Shown here piece after piece: positions 1 through 9,858 of a stretch of 64,000 nucleotides of DNA (positions are counted from its first letter, which is position 1; each line of letters opens with the position of its first letter). Made by a program: the position numbers and the translations under genes. The notes under the pieces are model-generated. The model was not told the DNA's origin and did not search any database. It worked only from the letters and a program-made list of their open reading frames with translations. The stretch is from Capnocytophaga stomatis (GTDB taxonomy: Bacteria > Bacteroidota > Bacteroidia > Flavobacteriales > Flavobacteriaceae). The stretch is from the NCBI RefSeq assembly GCF_002302635.1, contig NZ_CP022387.1, positions 1 to 64,000 of the forward strand. Direction: 5' to 3'.

Positions 1-1419
1 ATGAAAGATTTAGCCGAAAAAGTATGGGGTAGATGTCTTGATTTTATCAAAGACAATATTGATGAGCAACCATTTAATGTGTGGTTTGCTCCCATTGTGC
101 CTATGGGATTGGATGGGAATACATTGAAAATCAAAGTCCCGAGTAAATTTTTCTATGAATTTTTGGAAGAAAATTACATTTCTCTCCTTAAATCGGCACT
201 GACCTTCGCTTTGGGGGCTAATTCTAAATTGACTTACATTATAGACGCCTCGGTTAGGGAGCAAGTGCCAAGTACCAACCGACCTGAGCTGGCGAAGCAG
301 TCTGTTACTGTGCCAGTTCAAAACAAAGACCCTGAGCTTAAGAACCCATTTGTCATTCCAGGAATCCGAGAAATTACGATTGACCCGCAACTTAATCTAA
401 ATCAGAATTTTGATAACTTTGTTGAAGGGGCTTCCAATCGTTTGGCTCGCTCGGCGGGGATAGCTGTGGCTAACAAGCCTGGTGGAACTTCGTTTAACCC
501 ATTGTTTATTTTTGGAGGCGTAGGGCTTGGAAAAACTCATTTGGCACACGCTATTGGGGTGGAAATCAAGGAGAAACATCCTAAGAAAAAAGTACTATAT
601 GTCTCAGCTGAGAAGTTTACTCAACAATTTGTGAATGCCACGATGTCAAAGGATAAGGATAAAAATACATTGAATGATTTTATCCATTTTTATCAACTTA
701 TTGATGTTCTTATTGTTGATGATATTCAGTTTTTGTCATCAAAGATAAAAACACAAGATGCTTTCTTCCATATTTTTAATCACTTACATCAAAATAATAA
801 ACAAGTGATTTTGACATCGGACAAAGCACCAGTAGATATGCAGGATATTGAGCAACGATTGCTTTCTCGTTTCAAATGGGGGTTGTCGGCAGAATTGCAA
901 GCTCCTGATTATGAAACACGTTATAAGATTTTGAAAAATAAATTTTATACCGACGGAGCTGATGTTAGCGATGAAATTATTGCGTATTTAGCTCAAAATG
1001 TGAGAACTAATGTGCGTGAGTTAGAAGGAGTTAGTAACTCGTTAATTGCTCAGGCGGCTTTCAATCGTAAGGAATATTCAATTGAATTGGCTCAAAGCAT
1101 TATTGAAAAATCAATAAAAAATCACAGAAAAGAAATAACGATTGACCACATACAACAAATAGTTGTGGATTATTTTCAGGTAGATTTGGAAGATTTGCAA
1201 TCAAAAACTCGAAAAAGGAACATAGTGCAAGCACGTCAGTTAGCGATGTTTTTTGCTAAAAAATACACGAAAAATTCACTTACAACTATTGGTTCACAGA
1301 TTGGGCAACGCGATCACGCAACCGTTCTGCACGCTTGTAAAACCGTTGAAAATCTGGCAGAAACCGATCGTGAATTTAAAAAATATGTCGAAGATTTAAC
1401 CTTGAAATTATCTAATTAA
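1..1419 (+). CDS. dnaA: Chromosomal replication initiator protein DnaA
   Basis: DnaA binds origin DnaA boxes and, in its ATP form, opens the duplex and loads the replicative helicase. The 472-residue protein is full length for the family. It has an N-terminal helicase-interaction domain (about 1-80), a linker (about 85-125), an AAA+ domain with Walker A GGVGLGKT at 172-179 and Walker B VLIVDDIQF at 236-244, and a C-terminal DNA-binding domain with the signature RDHATVLHACK near 437-447. The ATG is the first base of the window, so its promoter and ribosome binding site cannot be seen. The position suggests the replicon was linearised at dnaA. I saw no cluster of consensus DnaA boxes near it, so the origin is either outside the window or not recognisable by eye. 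Confidence 0.98.
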   Translation: MKDLAEKVWGRCLDFIKDNIDEQPFNVWFAPIVPMGLDGNTLKIKVPSKFFYEFLEENYISLLKSALTFALGANSKLTYIIDASVREQVPSTNRPELAKQSVTVPVQNKDPELKNPFVIPGIREITIDPQLNLNQNFDNFVEGASNRLARSAGIAVANKPGGTSFNPLFIFGGVGLGKTHLAHAIGVEIKEKHPKKKVLYVSAEKFTQQFVNATMSKDKDKNTLNDFIHFYQLIDVLIVDDIQFLSSKIKTQDAFFHIFNHLHQNNKQVILTSDKAPVDMQDIEQRLLSRFKWGLSAELQAPDYETRYKILKNKFYTDGADVSDEIIAYLAQNVRTNVRELEGVSNSLIAQAAFNRKEYSIELAQSIIEKSIKNHRKEITIDHIQQIVVDYFQVDLEDLQSKTRKRNIVQARQLAMFFAKKYTKNSLTTIGSQIGQRDHATVLHACKTVENLAETDREFKKYVEDLTLKLSN

Positions 1420-1427
1420 GATTATGC

Positions 1428-1456
1428 TCCCAAGTTTGAAAGCTTGGGATTTTTTT
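1428..1456 (+). terminator. Intrinsic terminator of dnaA
   Basis: A 7-bp stem, TCCCAAG (1428-1434) with CTTGGGA (1443-1449), is closed by an 8-base loop and followed by seven T (1450-1456), nine bases after the dnaA stop codon. Confidence 0.85.
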
Positions 1457-1513
1457 ATGCAAAATTTCCTTCAATTAAAATGGTATATTTATTTGGAAAT
1501 AAGCATAGTTTTA

Positions 1514-1545
1514 TTTGTATTTTAGATTAAAAAAATGTAGCTTTG
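1514..1545 (+). promoter_or_regulatory. Bacteroidota-type promoter for the phosphatase gene
   Basis: TTTG at 1514-1517, a 20-base spacer and TAGCTTTG at 1538-1545 match the -33/-7 consensus used by the Bacteroidota primary sigma factor. The ATG at 1574 lies 28 bases downstream. Confidence 0.7.
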
Positions 1546-1573
1546 CAAGATTCAATTTTCTACAAAAATTTAA

Positions 1574-2038
1574 ATGAAAACAAAAATATTGATGGTTTGT
1601 TTGGGGAATATTTGTCGTTCTCCGTTGGCAGAAGGAATTTTGAGGTCAAAGCTTGATTCAGAGAAGTTTGAAGTGGATTCTGCGGGAACTTCAAATTATC
1701 ACGTAGGAGCCGCTCCTGACCGCCGTTCGATAGAAGTTGCTCGCAAAAACGGAATAGATATTTCCAACCTTAAAGGGCGTCAAATTTCAGTTAATGATTT
1801 TGAAGAATTCGATTATATTTTTGTAATGGATAGAAGTAACTACGCCAATGTGTGTGACTTAGCAGAAAAAAAAGAGCATCGAGAGAAAATTTCTTTTTTG
1901 TTGGATACGCTTGGTAAGGCAACTTTAAAGGAAGTCCCTGACCCATACTATGGAGATAAAAATGATTTTCGAGCTGTTTTCACTATGATTGACGAAGCTT
2001 GCGATGTGATAAGTGAAAAGTTGAAAGCTATTCATTAA
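1574..2038 (+). CDS. Low-molecular-weight protein-tyrosine phosphatase
   Basis: Cytoplasmic cysteine phosphatase of the LMW-PTP family, which dephosphorylates phosphotyrosine and in some bacteria phosphoarginine. The P-loop CLGNICRS spans residues 9-16, giving nucleophile Cys9 and phosphate-binding Arg15. The general-acid aspartate is in DPYYG at 123-127. The length of 154 residues is normal. It has its own promoter, and the next gene starts 43 bases downstream. No tyrosine kinase gene (Wzc or BY-kinase type) lies next to it, so a role in capsule control cannot be inferred from context. Substrate unknown. Confidence 0.93.
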   Translation: MKTKILMVCLGNICRSPLAEGILRSKLDSEKFEVDSAGTSNYHVGAAPDRRSIEVARKNGIDISNLKGRQISVNDFEEFDYIFVMDRSNYANVCDLAEKKEHREKISFLLDTLGKATLKEVPDPYYGDKNDFRAVFTMIDEACDVISEKLKAIH

Positions 2039-2081
2039 AATAATTTCTTCTTTTAAATTACTGTATTTTAGTTTTGATTTT

Positions 2082-2783
2082 ATGTCAAGTATTTATCTGA
2101 TTCCTAACTTTTTAGGTGAAAGTTCTGCTGATATGGTTTTGCCAAATCAGGTGGTAAGTGTTGTTCGTTCGTTAAGGCATTTTATCGTAGAGAATGAAAA
2201 ATCGGCACGAAAGTTTATAAAACAAATTGCTCCCGAAAAATCTCAACAAGAATTAGTCTTTTTTACCATCAACAAACATACGCCTCCGGAAGAATTGCCT
2301 TCTTTTTTAGAGCCTTGTTCTGCCGGATTTTCAATGGGAATTATCTCTGAGGCAGGATGTCCGGGAATTGCTGACCCTGGGGCTGAAATAGTGAAAATAG
2401 CTCACAAAGAGAAAATTAAAGTAATTCCTTTGGTTGGTCCTTCTTCCATATTATTGGCTATGATGGCAAGCGGGCTGAATGGGCAAAGTTTTGCTTTTAA
2501 TGGTTATCTCCCGATTGATAAATCAGAACGTAAAAAAATGCTAAAATCGCTTGAAAGAAAAGTGATAGAAAGCAATCAAACTCAAATTTTTATTGAAACT
2601 CCCTACAGAAATGACAAAATGCTTGCCGATTTGATAGAAACTCTGCAACCAACAACTCTGTTGTGTATTGCTTGTGATATCAGTTTGGAAACCGAGGAAA
2701 TTAAAACTCAAACTATAGCTCAATGGCGAAAAACAAACATTTCTTTTCAAAAACGTCCCGCAATTTTTATTATAGGAAGTTAA
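2082..2783 (+). CDS. RsmI-like SAM-dependent methyltransferase (tetrapyrrole methylase fold)
   Basis: Member of the tetrapyrrole-methylase (SAM methylase) superfamily, closest to RsmI, which 2'-O-methylates C1402 of 16S rRNA. Family landmarks are SEAGCPGIADPG at 89-100 (RsmI usually has S-D-A-G-x-P-x-x-S-D-P-G), VGPSS at 118-122 and GYLP at 141-144. At 233 residues it is shorter than classical RsmI (about 280) and lacks the small C-terminal domain. Bacteroidota often carry such a short paralogue beside a full rsmI elsewhere, so I do not assign the symbol. It lies between the phosphatase gene and psd on the same strand. The reaction is probably RNA methylation, but the substrate is not shown by sequence. 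Confidence 0.82.
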   Translation: MSSIYLIPNFLGESSADMVLPNQVVSVVRSLRHFIVENEKSARKFIKQIAPEKSQQELVFFTINKHTPPEELPSFLEPCSAGFSMGIISEAGCPGIADPGAEIVKIAHKEKIKVIPLVGPSSILLAMMASGLNGQSFAFNGYLPIDKSERKKMLKSLERKVIESNQTQIFIETPYRNDKMLADLIETLQPTTLLCIACDISLETEEIKTQTIAQWRKTNISFQKRPAIFIIGS

Positions 2784-2789
2784 AAAATA

Positions 2790-2822
2790 TTGTTATTTTT
2801 AGAATATTTATTCATATATTTG
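2790..2822 (+). promoter_or_regulatory. Promoter of psd
   Basis: TTG at 2790-2792 and TATATTTG at 2815-2822 are separated by 22 bases. The psd ATG follows at 2877. The -7 element is exact; the spacer is at the long end of the range. Confidence 0.6.
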
Positions 2823-2876
2823 CCGAAAATTTTTTCTTTTTACACGCTAAGTTGATTTTTTGAAATTTTTACATAT

Positions 2877-3527
2877 ATGTTTCATAAAGAAGGTTTTAAG
2901 ATAATTCTGACTACGTTTTTTATTACTGCAGGATTGGCTTTGTTTGCACATTTTTTTATTGATATTTTTTGGTTACAAAAACTAATTCAGGTACTTGCAT
3001 TGGTACTTTTGATTTTGGTACTTCAATTCTTCCGAAATCCTAAAAGAATTACACAAAAGAATGATAATCAAATTATTGCACCGGTTGACGGAAAAGTTGT
3101 AGTAATTGAGGAGGTTGAGGAAAAGGAATACTTTAAGGATAAGCGTCTGCAAGTTTCTATTTTTATGTCGCCTATCAACGTTCACGTAACTCGTTATGCC
3201 TTAGGTGGTAAAGTGGTTTTTAGTAAATATCACCCTGGAAAATATTTAGTAGCTTGGCACCCAAAAGCATCCGAAGAAAATGAAAGAACTACGGTAGTGG
3301 TTGAAAATCAAGTTTTTGGGAAAGTGTTATACCGACAAATTGCAGGAGCTTTGGCAAAACGCATCGTGAATTATGCAAAAGAAGGAGATACGGCAGTTCA
3401 AGGAGCTGATGCAGGTTTTATCAAGTTCGGTTCACGTGTGGATTTATATTTGCCACTTGATACTAAAATAAATGTTGAGTTGGGTCAAACTGTTAAAGGC
3501 GGAATTGACGTAATAGCTGAAAAATAA
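2877..3527 (+). CDS. psd: Phosphatidylserine decarboxylase proenzyme (short, type-II-like)
   Basis: Makes phosphatidylethanolamine by decarboxylating phosphatidylserine at the inner membrane. The proenzyme cleaves itself at a Gly-Ser bond to create a pyruvoyl cofactor. The likely site is G185-S186 in FIKFGSRVD. Two hydrophobic stretches at about 9-30 and 33-52 anchor it in the membrane, and conserved segments APVDGKV (68-74) and SPINVHVTR (98-106) follow. The length of 216 residues fits the short form found in Bacteroidota and some archaea rather than the roughly 320-residue E. coli type. pssA is not in the window. The gene has its own promoter at 2790-2822. Confidence 0.93.
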   Translation: MFHKEGFKIILTTFFITAGLALFAHFFIDIFWLQKLIQVLALVLLILVLQFFRNPKRITQKNDNQIIAPVDGKVVVIEEVEEKEYFKDKRLQVSIFMSPINVHVTRYALGGKVVFSKYHPGKYLVAWHPKASEENERTTVVVENQVFGKVLYRQIAGALAKRIVNYAKEGDTAVQGADAGFIKFGSRVDLYLPLDTKINVELGQTVKGGIDVIAEK

Positions 3528-3586
3528 GAGTTTAGCAAAGAAATTGATTTTTTAATTTAGTTTTTTTAAAAAGATAGAAAAAATTT

Positions 3587-4306
3587 ATGGGAAGAGCATT
3601 TGAGTTTAGAAAAGCACGAAAATTTAAACGTTGGGCTGCGATGGCAAAAACGTTTACGCGTATCGGAAAAGACATCGTAATGGCGGTTAAAGAAGGAGGT
3701 CCGCACCCTGAATCTAACTCACGATTAAGAGCTGTAATTCAAAATGCTAAGGCGGCGAATATGCCGAAGGAAAACATAGAAAGAGCAATAAAAAAGGCAT
3801 CTGAGAAAGATACTGCAAACTATAAAGAAGTTCTTTTTGAAGGGTATGCACCTCACGGAATTGCGGTTTTGATTGAAACGGCAACCGATAATAACAATCG
3901 TACTGTGGCAAATATCCGTAGTTATTTTAATAAATGTAACGGAACTCTTGGAACTTCCGGTTCGGTGGAGTTTATGTTCGACCACACGTGCAATTTCCGA
4001 ATTAATGCCGAAGGAATTGACCCTGAAGAGCTTGAGCTAGAGATGATTGACTTCGGAGCCGAGGAAGTTTTTGCCGACGAAGACGGAATTCATATTTATG
4101 CACCTTTTGAGAGTTTTGGGGCTATTCAAAAAGAATTGGAAGGCAGAAATATAGAAATTTTATCTTCAGGATTTGATCGTATTCCTCAGGTAACTAAAGA
4201 GTTATCGGCTGAAGAACAAGCTGATGTGGAAAAACTTCTTGAAAAAATAGAAGAAGACGAGGATGTCCAAAATGTTTACCACACAATGAAAGAAGCTGAA
4301 GCTTAG
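3587..4306 (+). CDS. YebC/PmpR-family protein
   Basis: A 239-residue member of the YebC/PmpR family. These proteins were first described as DNA-binding regulators, and several members have since been linked to relief of ribosome stalling at proline-rich sequences. The N-terminal KARKFKRWAAMAKTFTRIGK region and the acidic C-terminus (EEDEDVQNVYH) are typical. The usual family N-terminus, AGHSKWxNIxxRK, is here MGRAFEFRKARKFKRW, as in other Bacteroidota. It stands alone between psd and the polyprenyl synthase gene, 59 bases after psd. The molecular role is from family knowledge only. Confidence 0.9.
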   Translation: MGRAFEFRKARKFKRWAAMAKTFTRIGKDIVMAVKEGGPHPESNSRLRAVIQNAKAANMPKENIERAIKKASEKDTANYKEVLFEGYAPHGIAVLIETATDNNNRTVANIRSYFNKCNGTLGTSGSVEFMFDHTCNFRINAEGIDPEELELEMIDFGAEEVFADEDGIHIYAPFESFGAIQKELEGRNIEILSSGFDRIPQVTKELSAEEQADVEKLLEKIEEDEDVQNVYHTMKEAEA

Positions 4307-4353
4307 TCTTTTAGGGTTCAATAAACTGTAAATATTCAATATAAAATATGTAG

Positions 4354-4396
4354 AAACTGTTAGAGATTGCTTTATAGTTTTTTTCTGACAGTTTTT
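4354..4396 (+). terminator. Probable terminator of the YebC-family gene
   Basis: AAACTGTTAG (4354-4363) pairs with CTGACAGTTT (4385-4394), with one G-U pair. A T run follows (4392-4396). The loop is long at 21 bases, which lowers confidence. Confidence 0.5.
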
Positions 4397-4416
4397 CTTT
4401 TATCATAAACGTAATT

Positions 4417-5385
4417 ATGTCATCTATAGAGAATTATAAAAAAGCATTTTTAATTCATCTGGAAAAATCAATTGTTAAAACAGAACCTGAAAATTTGTAT
4501 GCACCAATGCATTACATTTTGGGATTGGAAGGAAAACGCATTCGTCCTATTTTAACGCTAATGGGGGCAAACCTTTTCGGGGTAGATTATAAAAAAGCTC
4601 TTCACGCGGCTTTGGCTGTGGAAGTTTTTCATAATTTTTCGTTGGTTCACGACGATATTATGGATAACGCTCCTTTAAGGAGAGGCAAACAAACAGTACA
4701 CAACAAGTGGAATACTAACACAGCGATTTTATCGGGAGATGCAATGTTAATCATTGCTTATCAGTTGTTTGAGAATTATAAACCAACTATTTTTCAGGAG
4801 TTGGCGAAATTGTTTAGCAAAACGGCTTTGGAAGTTTGTGAAGGTCAGCAATTGGATATGGATTTCGAACGCCGAAACGATGTGAGTACTGACCAATATT
4901 TGCTGATGATAAAGTACAAGACTGCTGTTTTGGTGGGGGCTGCTTTGCAAATGGGAGCAATTGTGGCTGAAACTTCCGCAGAAAATAAAAAACTTGTTTA
5001 CGATTTCGGAATTCAGTTAGGTTTGGCTTTTCAATTGCAAGACGATTATCTTGATGCCTTTGGAGATAGTTCTTTCGGTAAGCAAATAGGAGGGGATATA
5101 TTGGAAAACAAGAAAACAATGCTTTATCTGAAAGCTTTGGAATTATCTGATAATGAGCTAAAAAAAGAATTATTCCTTTTGTATAATAATGCGGAAGAAA
5201 ATCCTGATAAAGTTGAAAAAGTAAAGAAAATTTTTGTAGAAACTCAAGCTGCTGATTTTGTCAGAAAAGAAATTGAGAAATACACACAAAAATCTTTGGA
5301 ATCGCTTGAAAAATTGGATATTACTGAGGATAAAAAACTTGAACTCAGAAAGTTTGCTATTGATTTAATGGACAGAAAAATATAA
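4417..5385 (+). CDS. Trans-isoprenyl diphosphate synthase
   Basis: Polyprenyl synthetase of the IspA/IspB class, which condenses isopentenyl diphosphate with an allylic primer to supply quinone side chains or other isoprenoids. Both Asp-rich motifs are intact: HDDIMD at 78-83 and DDYLD at 209-213. GKRIRP (39-44) binds diphosphate. The length of 322 residues is normal for medium- or long-chain enzymes. Chain length cannot be read with confidence; the two residues at -5 and -4 from the first Asp motif are Phe74 and Ser75. The agmatinase gene follows after 35 bases and may share a transcript, though no metabolic link is obvious. Confidence 0.92.
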   Translation: MSSIENYKKAFLIHLEKSIVKTEPENLYAPMHYILGLEGKRIRPILTLMGANLFGVDYKKALHAALAVEVFHNFSLVHDDIMDNAPLRRGKQTVHNKWNTNTAILSGDAMLIIAYQLFENYKPTIFQELAKLFSKTALEVCEGQQLDMDFERRNDVSTDQYLLMIKYKTAVLVGAALQMGAIVAETSAENKKLVYDFGIQLGLAFQLQDDYLDAFGDSSFGKQIGGDILENKKTMLYLKALELSDNELKKELFLLYNNAEENPDKVEKVKKIFVETQAADFVRKEIEKYTQKSLESLEKLDITEDKKLELRKFAIDLMDRKI

Positions 5386-5420
5386 AAAAATCGAATAAAA
5401 TTATTAAAAATATAGAAAAG

Positions 5421-6287
5421 ATGGAAAGAACATATGCAGGGATTCCTGAAGAAAATGCAACGTTTGAAAATTCAAAAGTAATGTTGGTAACGGTTCCTTA
5501 TGACGGAACTTCTACTTGGGGGAAAGGTGCAGACAAAGGTCCTGAACTTTTTTTGAACGCCTCTGAAAATATGGAACTCTATGATATTGAGACAGATTCA
5601 GAACCTTACTTGAATGGAGTTTATATGGCGGGAGAAGTGTCTGAAAATAGCTCGCCTGAGGCAATGACCGAAGCTGTTTATCAAAAAACGAAAGAACTTT
5701 TGCAACACGAAGACAAATTATTTACACTTTTCGGAGGGGAGCATTCTGTTTCAATTGGTTCGATTCGTGCAGTGGGAGAGAAGTATGAAAAATTAACCGT
5801 ACTTCAGTTAGATGCTCATACGGATTTGCGTCCGGAGTTTCACGGTTCTACATCTAACCACGCTTGTGCGGTGTTCGAGGCTAACCAAAAGCATAAATTA
5901 GTACAAGTAGGCATTCGCTCAATGGATGCAGAAGAAAAACAATATCTTCCTAAAGGACGTGTATTTTTTGCTCACGAAATTGCTAAAAACAAGAAATGGA
6001 TTGATGATGTTTTGGATAAAGTTTCCGGAAATGTTTATATAACCATTGATTTGGATGCTTTTGACCCTTCAATCGCTCCGTCAACAGGAACTCCGGAACC
6101 AGGCGGATTACAATGGTATCCAACTTTGAAACTACTTCGCAAGGTTTTCAAAAAATGTAATGTGGTAGCTTTTGATATTGTGGAACTTATGGATAGCCCT
6201 GCTGCGAAACCAACAGCTTTTTTAGCCGCAAAATTGTATTATAAAATGTTAGCTTACCATTTTAAATACAGTAAAAGAGTTAAATAA
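5421..6287 (+). CDS. speB: Agmatinase (ureohydrolase family)
   Basis: Hydrolyses agmatine to putrescine and urea, the last step of the arginine decarboxylase route to polyamines. The binuclear manganese ligands of the ureohydrolase family are visible: GGEHS with His108, DAHTD with Asp131, His133 and Asp135, and DLDAFDP with Asp210 and Asp212. The length of 288 residues is typical of SpeB. The sequence THGTPEPGG-like segment (STGTPEPGG near 221-229) fits agmatinase better than arginase, but substrate preference is an inference. speA is not in this window. A strong bidirectional terminator follows. Confidence 0.88.
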   Translation: MERTYAGIPEENATFENSKVMLVTVPYDGTSTWGKGADKGPELFLNASENMELYDIETDSEPYLNGVYMAGEVSENSSPEAMTEAVYQKTKELLQHEDKLFTLFGGEHSVSIGSIRAVGEKYEKLTVLQLDAHTDLRPEFHGSTSNHACAVFEANQKHKLVQVGIRSMDAEEKQYLPKGRVFFAHEIAKNKKWIDDVLDKVSGNVYITIDLDAFDPSIAPSTGTPEPGGLQWYPTLKLLRKVFKKCNVVAFDIVELMDSPAAKPTAFLAAKLYYKMLAYHFKYSKRVK

Positions 6288-6308
6288 CGAAGATTACGAG
6301 AAATAAAA

Positions 6309-6343
6309 AAAGGTCAGAATTAGAAAACATTCTGACCTTTTTT
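6309..6343. terminator. Bidirectional terminator between speB and ychF
   Basis: A 12-bp perfect stem, AAAGGTCAGAAT (6309-6320) with ATTCTGACCTTT (6329-6340), has an 8-base loop, T-rich sequence on the + side and an A-run on the other. It serves both convergent genes. Confidence 0.9.
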
Positions 6344-6364
6344 GTTTCTATATGGAATTAAAAA

Positions 6365-7456
6365 TTACACATTAAAACGGAAATGCATCACATCACCATC
6401 CTTCACGATATATTCTTTGCCTTCTACACGCATTTTTCCGGCTTCTTTTACTTTGGCTTCACTTCCGTAGGTAACGAAATCATCGTAGGCGATAACTTCG
6501 GCACGGATGAATCCCTTTTCAAAATCGGAGTGGATAACCCCGGCGGCTTTTGGAGCGGTATCTCCTTTGTGAATCGTCCAAGCACGAACCTCTTTAACTC
6601 CGGCAGTGAAATAGGTTTGCAAATTTAGCAGTTTGTATGCTGCCCGAATCAGTTTGGAAGCCCCTGGCTCATCCAGCCCGATGTCTTCCAAGAACATTTG
6701 TCGTTCTTCATAGCTTTCCAATTCGGTAATGTCGGCTTCGGTGGCAACGGCAAGTACAATGACTTCCGCATTTTCGTCCTTTACCGCTTCTTTTACCTGC
6801 TCCACATATTTGTTTCCATTCTTGGCAGAAGCCTCATCAACGTTACAAACATATAAAATAGGCTTGGCGGTAAGCAGTTGGAAAGAATCCATTAATTCTT
6901 GCTCGTCTTCAGCAACTTGTACGGCTCTTGCAGAATTGCCCGATTCCAAAGTAGCTTTGATTCGGTTTAAGAGTTCTTGTTCTTTGGCAGCTTTCTTGTC
7001 GCCCGCTTTGGCAGCACGATTTACTTTGTCGAGGCGTTTTTCAACCGTTTCAAGGTCTTTAAGTTGAAGCTCCACATCGATGGTTCCTTTATCGCGGATA
7101 GGATTTACGCTACCGTCCACGTGAACAATATTATCGTTTTCAAAGCATCGAAGCACGTGTATGATGGCGTTACACTCGCGGATGTTCCCCAGAAACTGGT
7201 TGCCTAACCCTTCGCCTTTGCTGGCTCCTTTCACTAAGCCGGCAATGTCCACAATTTCAACGGTGGCTGGCAAAACGCGTTCGGGTTTTACCAATTCTTC
7301 CAGCTTTTCCAACCGTGGGTCGGGTACGTTCACTACCCCTAAATTAGGCTCGATGGTACAAAACGGAAAGTTTGCACTCTGTGCTTTGGCATTTGATAAA
7401 CAATTAAATAAGGTGGATTTCCCAACATTAGGAAGCCCTACAATTCCTGCTTTCAT
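6365..7456 (-). CDS. ychF: Ribosome-associated ATPase YchF/EngD (Obg family)
   Basis: Conserved P-loop protein that prefers ATP over GTP and associates with ribosomes. In other bacteria it is linked to stress responses and translation initiation at leaderless mRNAs. The G1 loop is GLPNVGKST (residues 7-15). The G4 position reads NVDE instead of NKxD, the change that goes with ATP preference. The C-terminal TGS-like domain holds [12 protein letters not shown] and the terminal VMHFRFNV. The length of 363 residues equals the E. coli protein. It is transcribed alone from a promoter at 7537-7566. Confidence 0.97.
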   Translation of the reverse strand: MKAGIVGLPNVGKSTLFNCLSNAKAQSANFPFCTIEPNLGVVNVPDPRLEKLEELVKPERVLPATVEIVDIAGLVKGASKGEGLGNQFLGNIRECNAIIHVLRCFENDNIVHVDGSVNPIRDKGTIDVELQLKDLETVEKRLDKVNRAAKAGDKKAAKEQELLNRIKATLESGNSARAVQVAEDEQELMDSFQLLTAKPILYVCNVDEASAKNGNKYVEQVKEAVKDENAEVIVLAVATEADITELESYEERQMFLEDIGLDEPGASKLIRAAYKLLNLQTYFTAGVKEVRAWTIHKGDTAPKAAGVIHSDFEKGFIRAEVIAYDDFVTYGSEAKVKEAGKMRVEGKEYIVKDGDVMHFRFNV

Positions 7457-7536
7457 ATTACTTTTATGGGTTTTACAGCCTTTTAATGATTTAATATACT
7501 CATTTTTAGCTGTTTTACTTTTTACTAAAATTCGTG

Positions 7537-7566
7537 CAAAAGTAATAAAAAATCTTGAAACTCAAA
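7537..7566 (-). promoter_or_regulatory. Promoter of ychF
   Basis: On the minus strand, TTTG (7566-7563), an 18-base spacer and TACTTTTG (7544-7537) match the Bacteroidota consensus, about 80 bases upstream of the ychF start codon. Confidence 0.65.
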
Positions 7567-7632
7567 AAATAACACATATTAAGGGTTAAGAAATTAGAAA
7601 AAGCCAAAGCAAAACTTAATTTTTTAAAAAAT

Positions 7633-7665
7633 AAAAAACCGAAAGCATTACACTTTCGGTTTTTT
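7633..7665 (-). terminator. Terminator of typA
   Basis: A 13-bp perfect inverted repeat, AAAAAACCGAAAG (7633-7645) with CTTTCGGTTTTTT (7653-7665), has a 7-base loop. Read on the minus strand it ends in a T-rich run and lies 25 bases past the typA stop codon. Confidence 0.85.
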
Positions 7666-7690
7666 GTTATCCTTAAACAGAATTCTTAAG

Positions 7691-9496
7691 TTATTTAAAC
7701 TCTTTTTCGTAGCGTTTGCGGTCGTTTTCGTTTAAGTAGATTTTACGCAAGCGTATTGATTTTGGTGTGACCTCCACGTATTCATCTTTTTGGATGTACT
7801 CCAATGCTTCTTCCAACGAAAACTTAATAGCAGGGGCAATACGCATTTTATCGTCCGCACCAGCTGAACGTATGTTGGTGAGTTTCTTGGTTTTAGTAAC
7901 GTTCACTACCATATCATCACCGCGTGAATTTTCCCCAATTACTTGTCCTTCGTACACATCTTCGTTCGGGTCGATGAAGAATTTCCCTCTATCTTGCAGT
8001 TTGTCAATAGAATACGGAATGGCTTTTCCATTTTCCATTGAGATTAACGAACCGTTGATACGCCCCGGAATTTCGCCTTTGTAAGGTTGGTATTCCAAGA
8101 AGCGGTGTGCCATAATGGCTTCTCCGGCAGTAGCTGTAAGTATCTGATTACGAAGCCCGATAATTCCTCTTGACGGAATGATAAATTCAATTACCATTCG
8201 CTCGCCTTTCGGAGTCATTGAAAGCATTTCACCTTTGCGAAGGGTTACAAATTCAACGGCTCTTCCCGAAAGGTTTTCGGGCAAGTCGATAGTCAGTTCC
8301 TCAACAGGCTCGCATTTTACGCCGTCAATTTCTTTTATAATTACTTGTGGTTGACCGATTTGAAGTTCATAACCTTCACGACGCATCGTTTCGATAAGTA
8401 CCGATAAGTGAAGCACTCCACGTCCGAAAACCATAAATTTATCGGCGCTGTCGGTAGGCTCTACACGAAGGGCGAGGTTTTTCTCCAATTCTTTTTCCAA
8501 ACGCTCTTTAATGTGGCGTGAAGTAACATATTTTCCTTCTTTCCCAAAGAAAGGTGAATCGTTGATAGTGAACAACATACTCATTGTAGGTTCATCGATA
8601 GCGATGGTAGGCAACGCCTCTGGATTTTCGAAATCGGCAATGGTATCGCCAATGTCAAAACCTTCCAATCCGGCAATGGCACAGATGTCGCCTGCTTGTA
8701 CTTCGTCGATTTTTTTACGACCTAATCCGTCAAAAGTATGCAGTTCTTTAATCTTTGATTTTGTGATAGTTCCGTCTCCTTTTACCAGCGAAACGTTCAT
8801 TCCGCTTTTGAGTACGCCTCGTTGCAAACGCCCGATGGCAATTCGTCCTGTAAAAGAAGAATAATCAAGTGAAGTAATAAGCATTTGGGTGGTTCCTTCT
8901 TCCACTTTTGGCGAAGGAATATGCTTGATTACCATATCTAAAAGCGGGTCGATGGAATCCGTTTGGTTTTTCCAATCTTCTGACATCCAATTATTTTTGG
9001 CAGAACCATACACGGTAGGGAAGTCCAACTGCCATTCTTCGGCACCAAGCTCAAACATCAAGTCGAATACTTTTTCGTGAACTTCGTCGGGTGTACAGTT
9101 TTCTTTGTCCACCTTATTTACTACCACGATAGGTTTGAGTTTCATTTCGATGGCTTTTTGCAGTACGAAACGCGTTTGTGGCATCGGACCTTCAAAGGCG
9201 TCCACCAAAAGCAGAACACCGTCTGCCATATTGAGTACACGCTCCACCTCACCACCGAAATCGGCGTGTCCGGGAGTGTCTATAATGTTGATTTTCGTTC
9301 CTTTATAATTCACAGAAACGTTTTTGGAAAGAATCGTGATTCCGCGTTCGCGTTCAATGTCGTTATTATCCAAAATCAGTTCTCCCGATTCTTGGTTTTC
9401 TCTGAATAAAGCACAATGGTGTAGTATTTTATCCACCAAAGTAGTTTTCCCGTGGTCAACGTGGGCAATAATAGCTATGTTTTTGATAGCAGTCAT
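7691..9496 (-). CDS. typA: Translational GTPase TypA/BipA
   Basis: Ribosome-binding GTPase of the EF-G-like family, needed for 50S assembly at low temperature and for stress adaptation. The G motifs are AHVDHGKTT (11-19), the switch [19 protein letters not shown] and NKVDKE, followed by an EF-Tu-like domain II, two EF-G-like domains and the TypA-specific C-terminal domain. The length of 601 residues matches the family. It is divergent from gyrA across 362 bases. A likely -7 element, TATTTTTG, lies at 9530-9523 on the minus strand, without a clear -33 element. Confidence 0.97.
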   Translation of the reverse strand: MTAIKNIAIIAHVDHGKTTLVDKILHHCALFRENQESGELILDNNDIERERGITILSKNVSVNYKGTKINIIDTPGHADFGGEVERVLNMADGVLLLVDAFEGPMPQTRFVLQKAIEMKLKPIVVVNKVDKENCTPDEVHEKVFDLMFELGAEEWQLDFPTVYGSAKNNWMSEDWKNQTDSIDPLLDMVIKHIPSPKVEEGTTQMLITSLDYSSFTGRIAIGRLQRGVLKSGMNVSLVKGDGTITKSKIKELHTFDGLGRKKIDEVQAGDICAIAGLEGFDIGDTIADFENPEALPTIAIDEPTMSMLFTINDSPFFGKEGKYVTSRHIKERLEKELEKNLALRVEPTDSADKFMVFGRGVLHLSVLIETMRREGYELQIGQPQVIIKEIDGVKCEPVEELTIDLPENLSGRAVEFVTLRKGEMLSMTPKGERMVIEFIIPSRGIIGLRNQILTATAGEAIMAHRFLEYQPYKGEIPGRINGSLISMENGKAIPYSIDKLQDRGKFFIDPNEDVYEGQVIGENSRGDDMVVNVTKTKKLTNIRSAGADDKMRIAPAIKFSLEEALEYIQKDEYVEVTPKSIRLRKIYLNENDRKRYEKEFK

Positions 9497-9858
9497 AAAA
9501 TGTATTTAAAATTAAAAGCGGGCAAAAATACGATTAAATGTGAAAAATGAAAAATTGAGCTGAAAAAAGTTTTGTTAAATCACGAAATTTGAATAAACAA
9601 AAACTAAATCTTAAAGAAATTTTACTTTTAATAAATAAAACAAAATATATTTATCAAATACTGAATCGGATAAATTACAAATATTTGGTTTTAAATCAAT
9701 AAATGAGGTTTTATCTGCCAAAATGTAACTAACTTAACACCAGCTTCATTTTCTTTCAGAAGATAAAAAAAACAAGAAAATATGTGTTATAATCAATTTT
9801 TTTCGTACATTAGCCCGTTGATTTGTTGAATGAAATTAGAAAATAGTAAACATTAATT
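9497..9858. other. Intergenic region between divergent typA and gyrA
   Basis: 362 bases, very AT-rich, with no open frame that looks coding. It must hold both promoters. TATTTTTG (9530-9523, minus strand) is a candidate -7 element for typA. TACATTAG (9806-9813, plus strand), one base off consensus, is a candidate for gyrA. No repeat or clear operator was seen. Confidence 0.5.

Noticed and set aside
1-1573. Replication origin next to dnaA
   Set aside because: No cluster of DnaA boxes is visible after dnaA, and the upstream side is outside the window.
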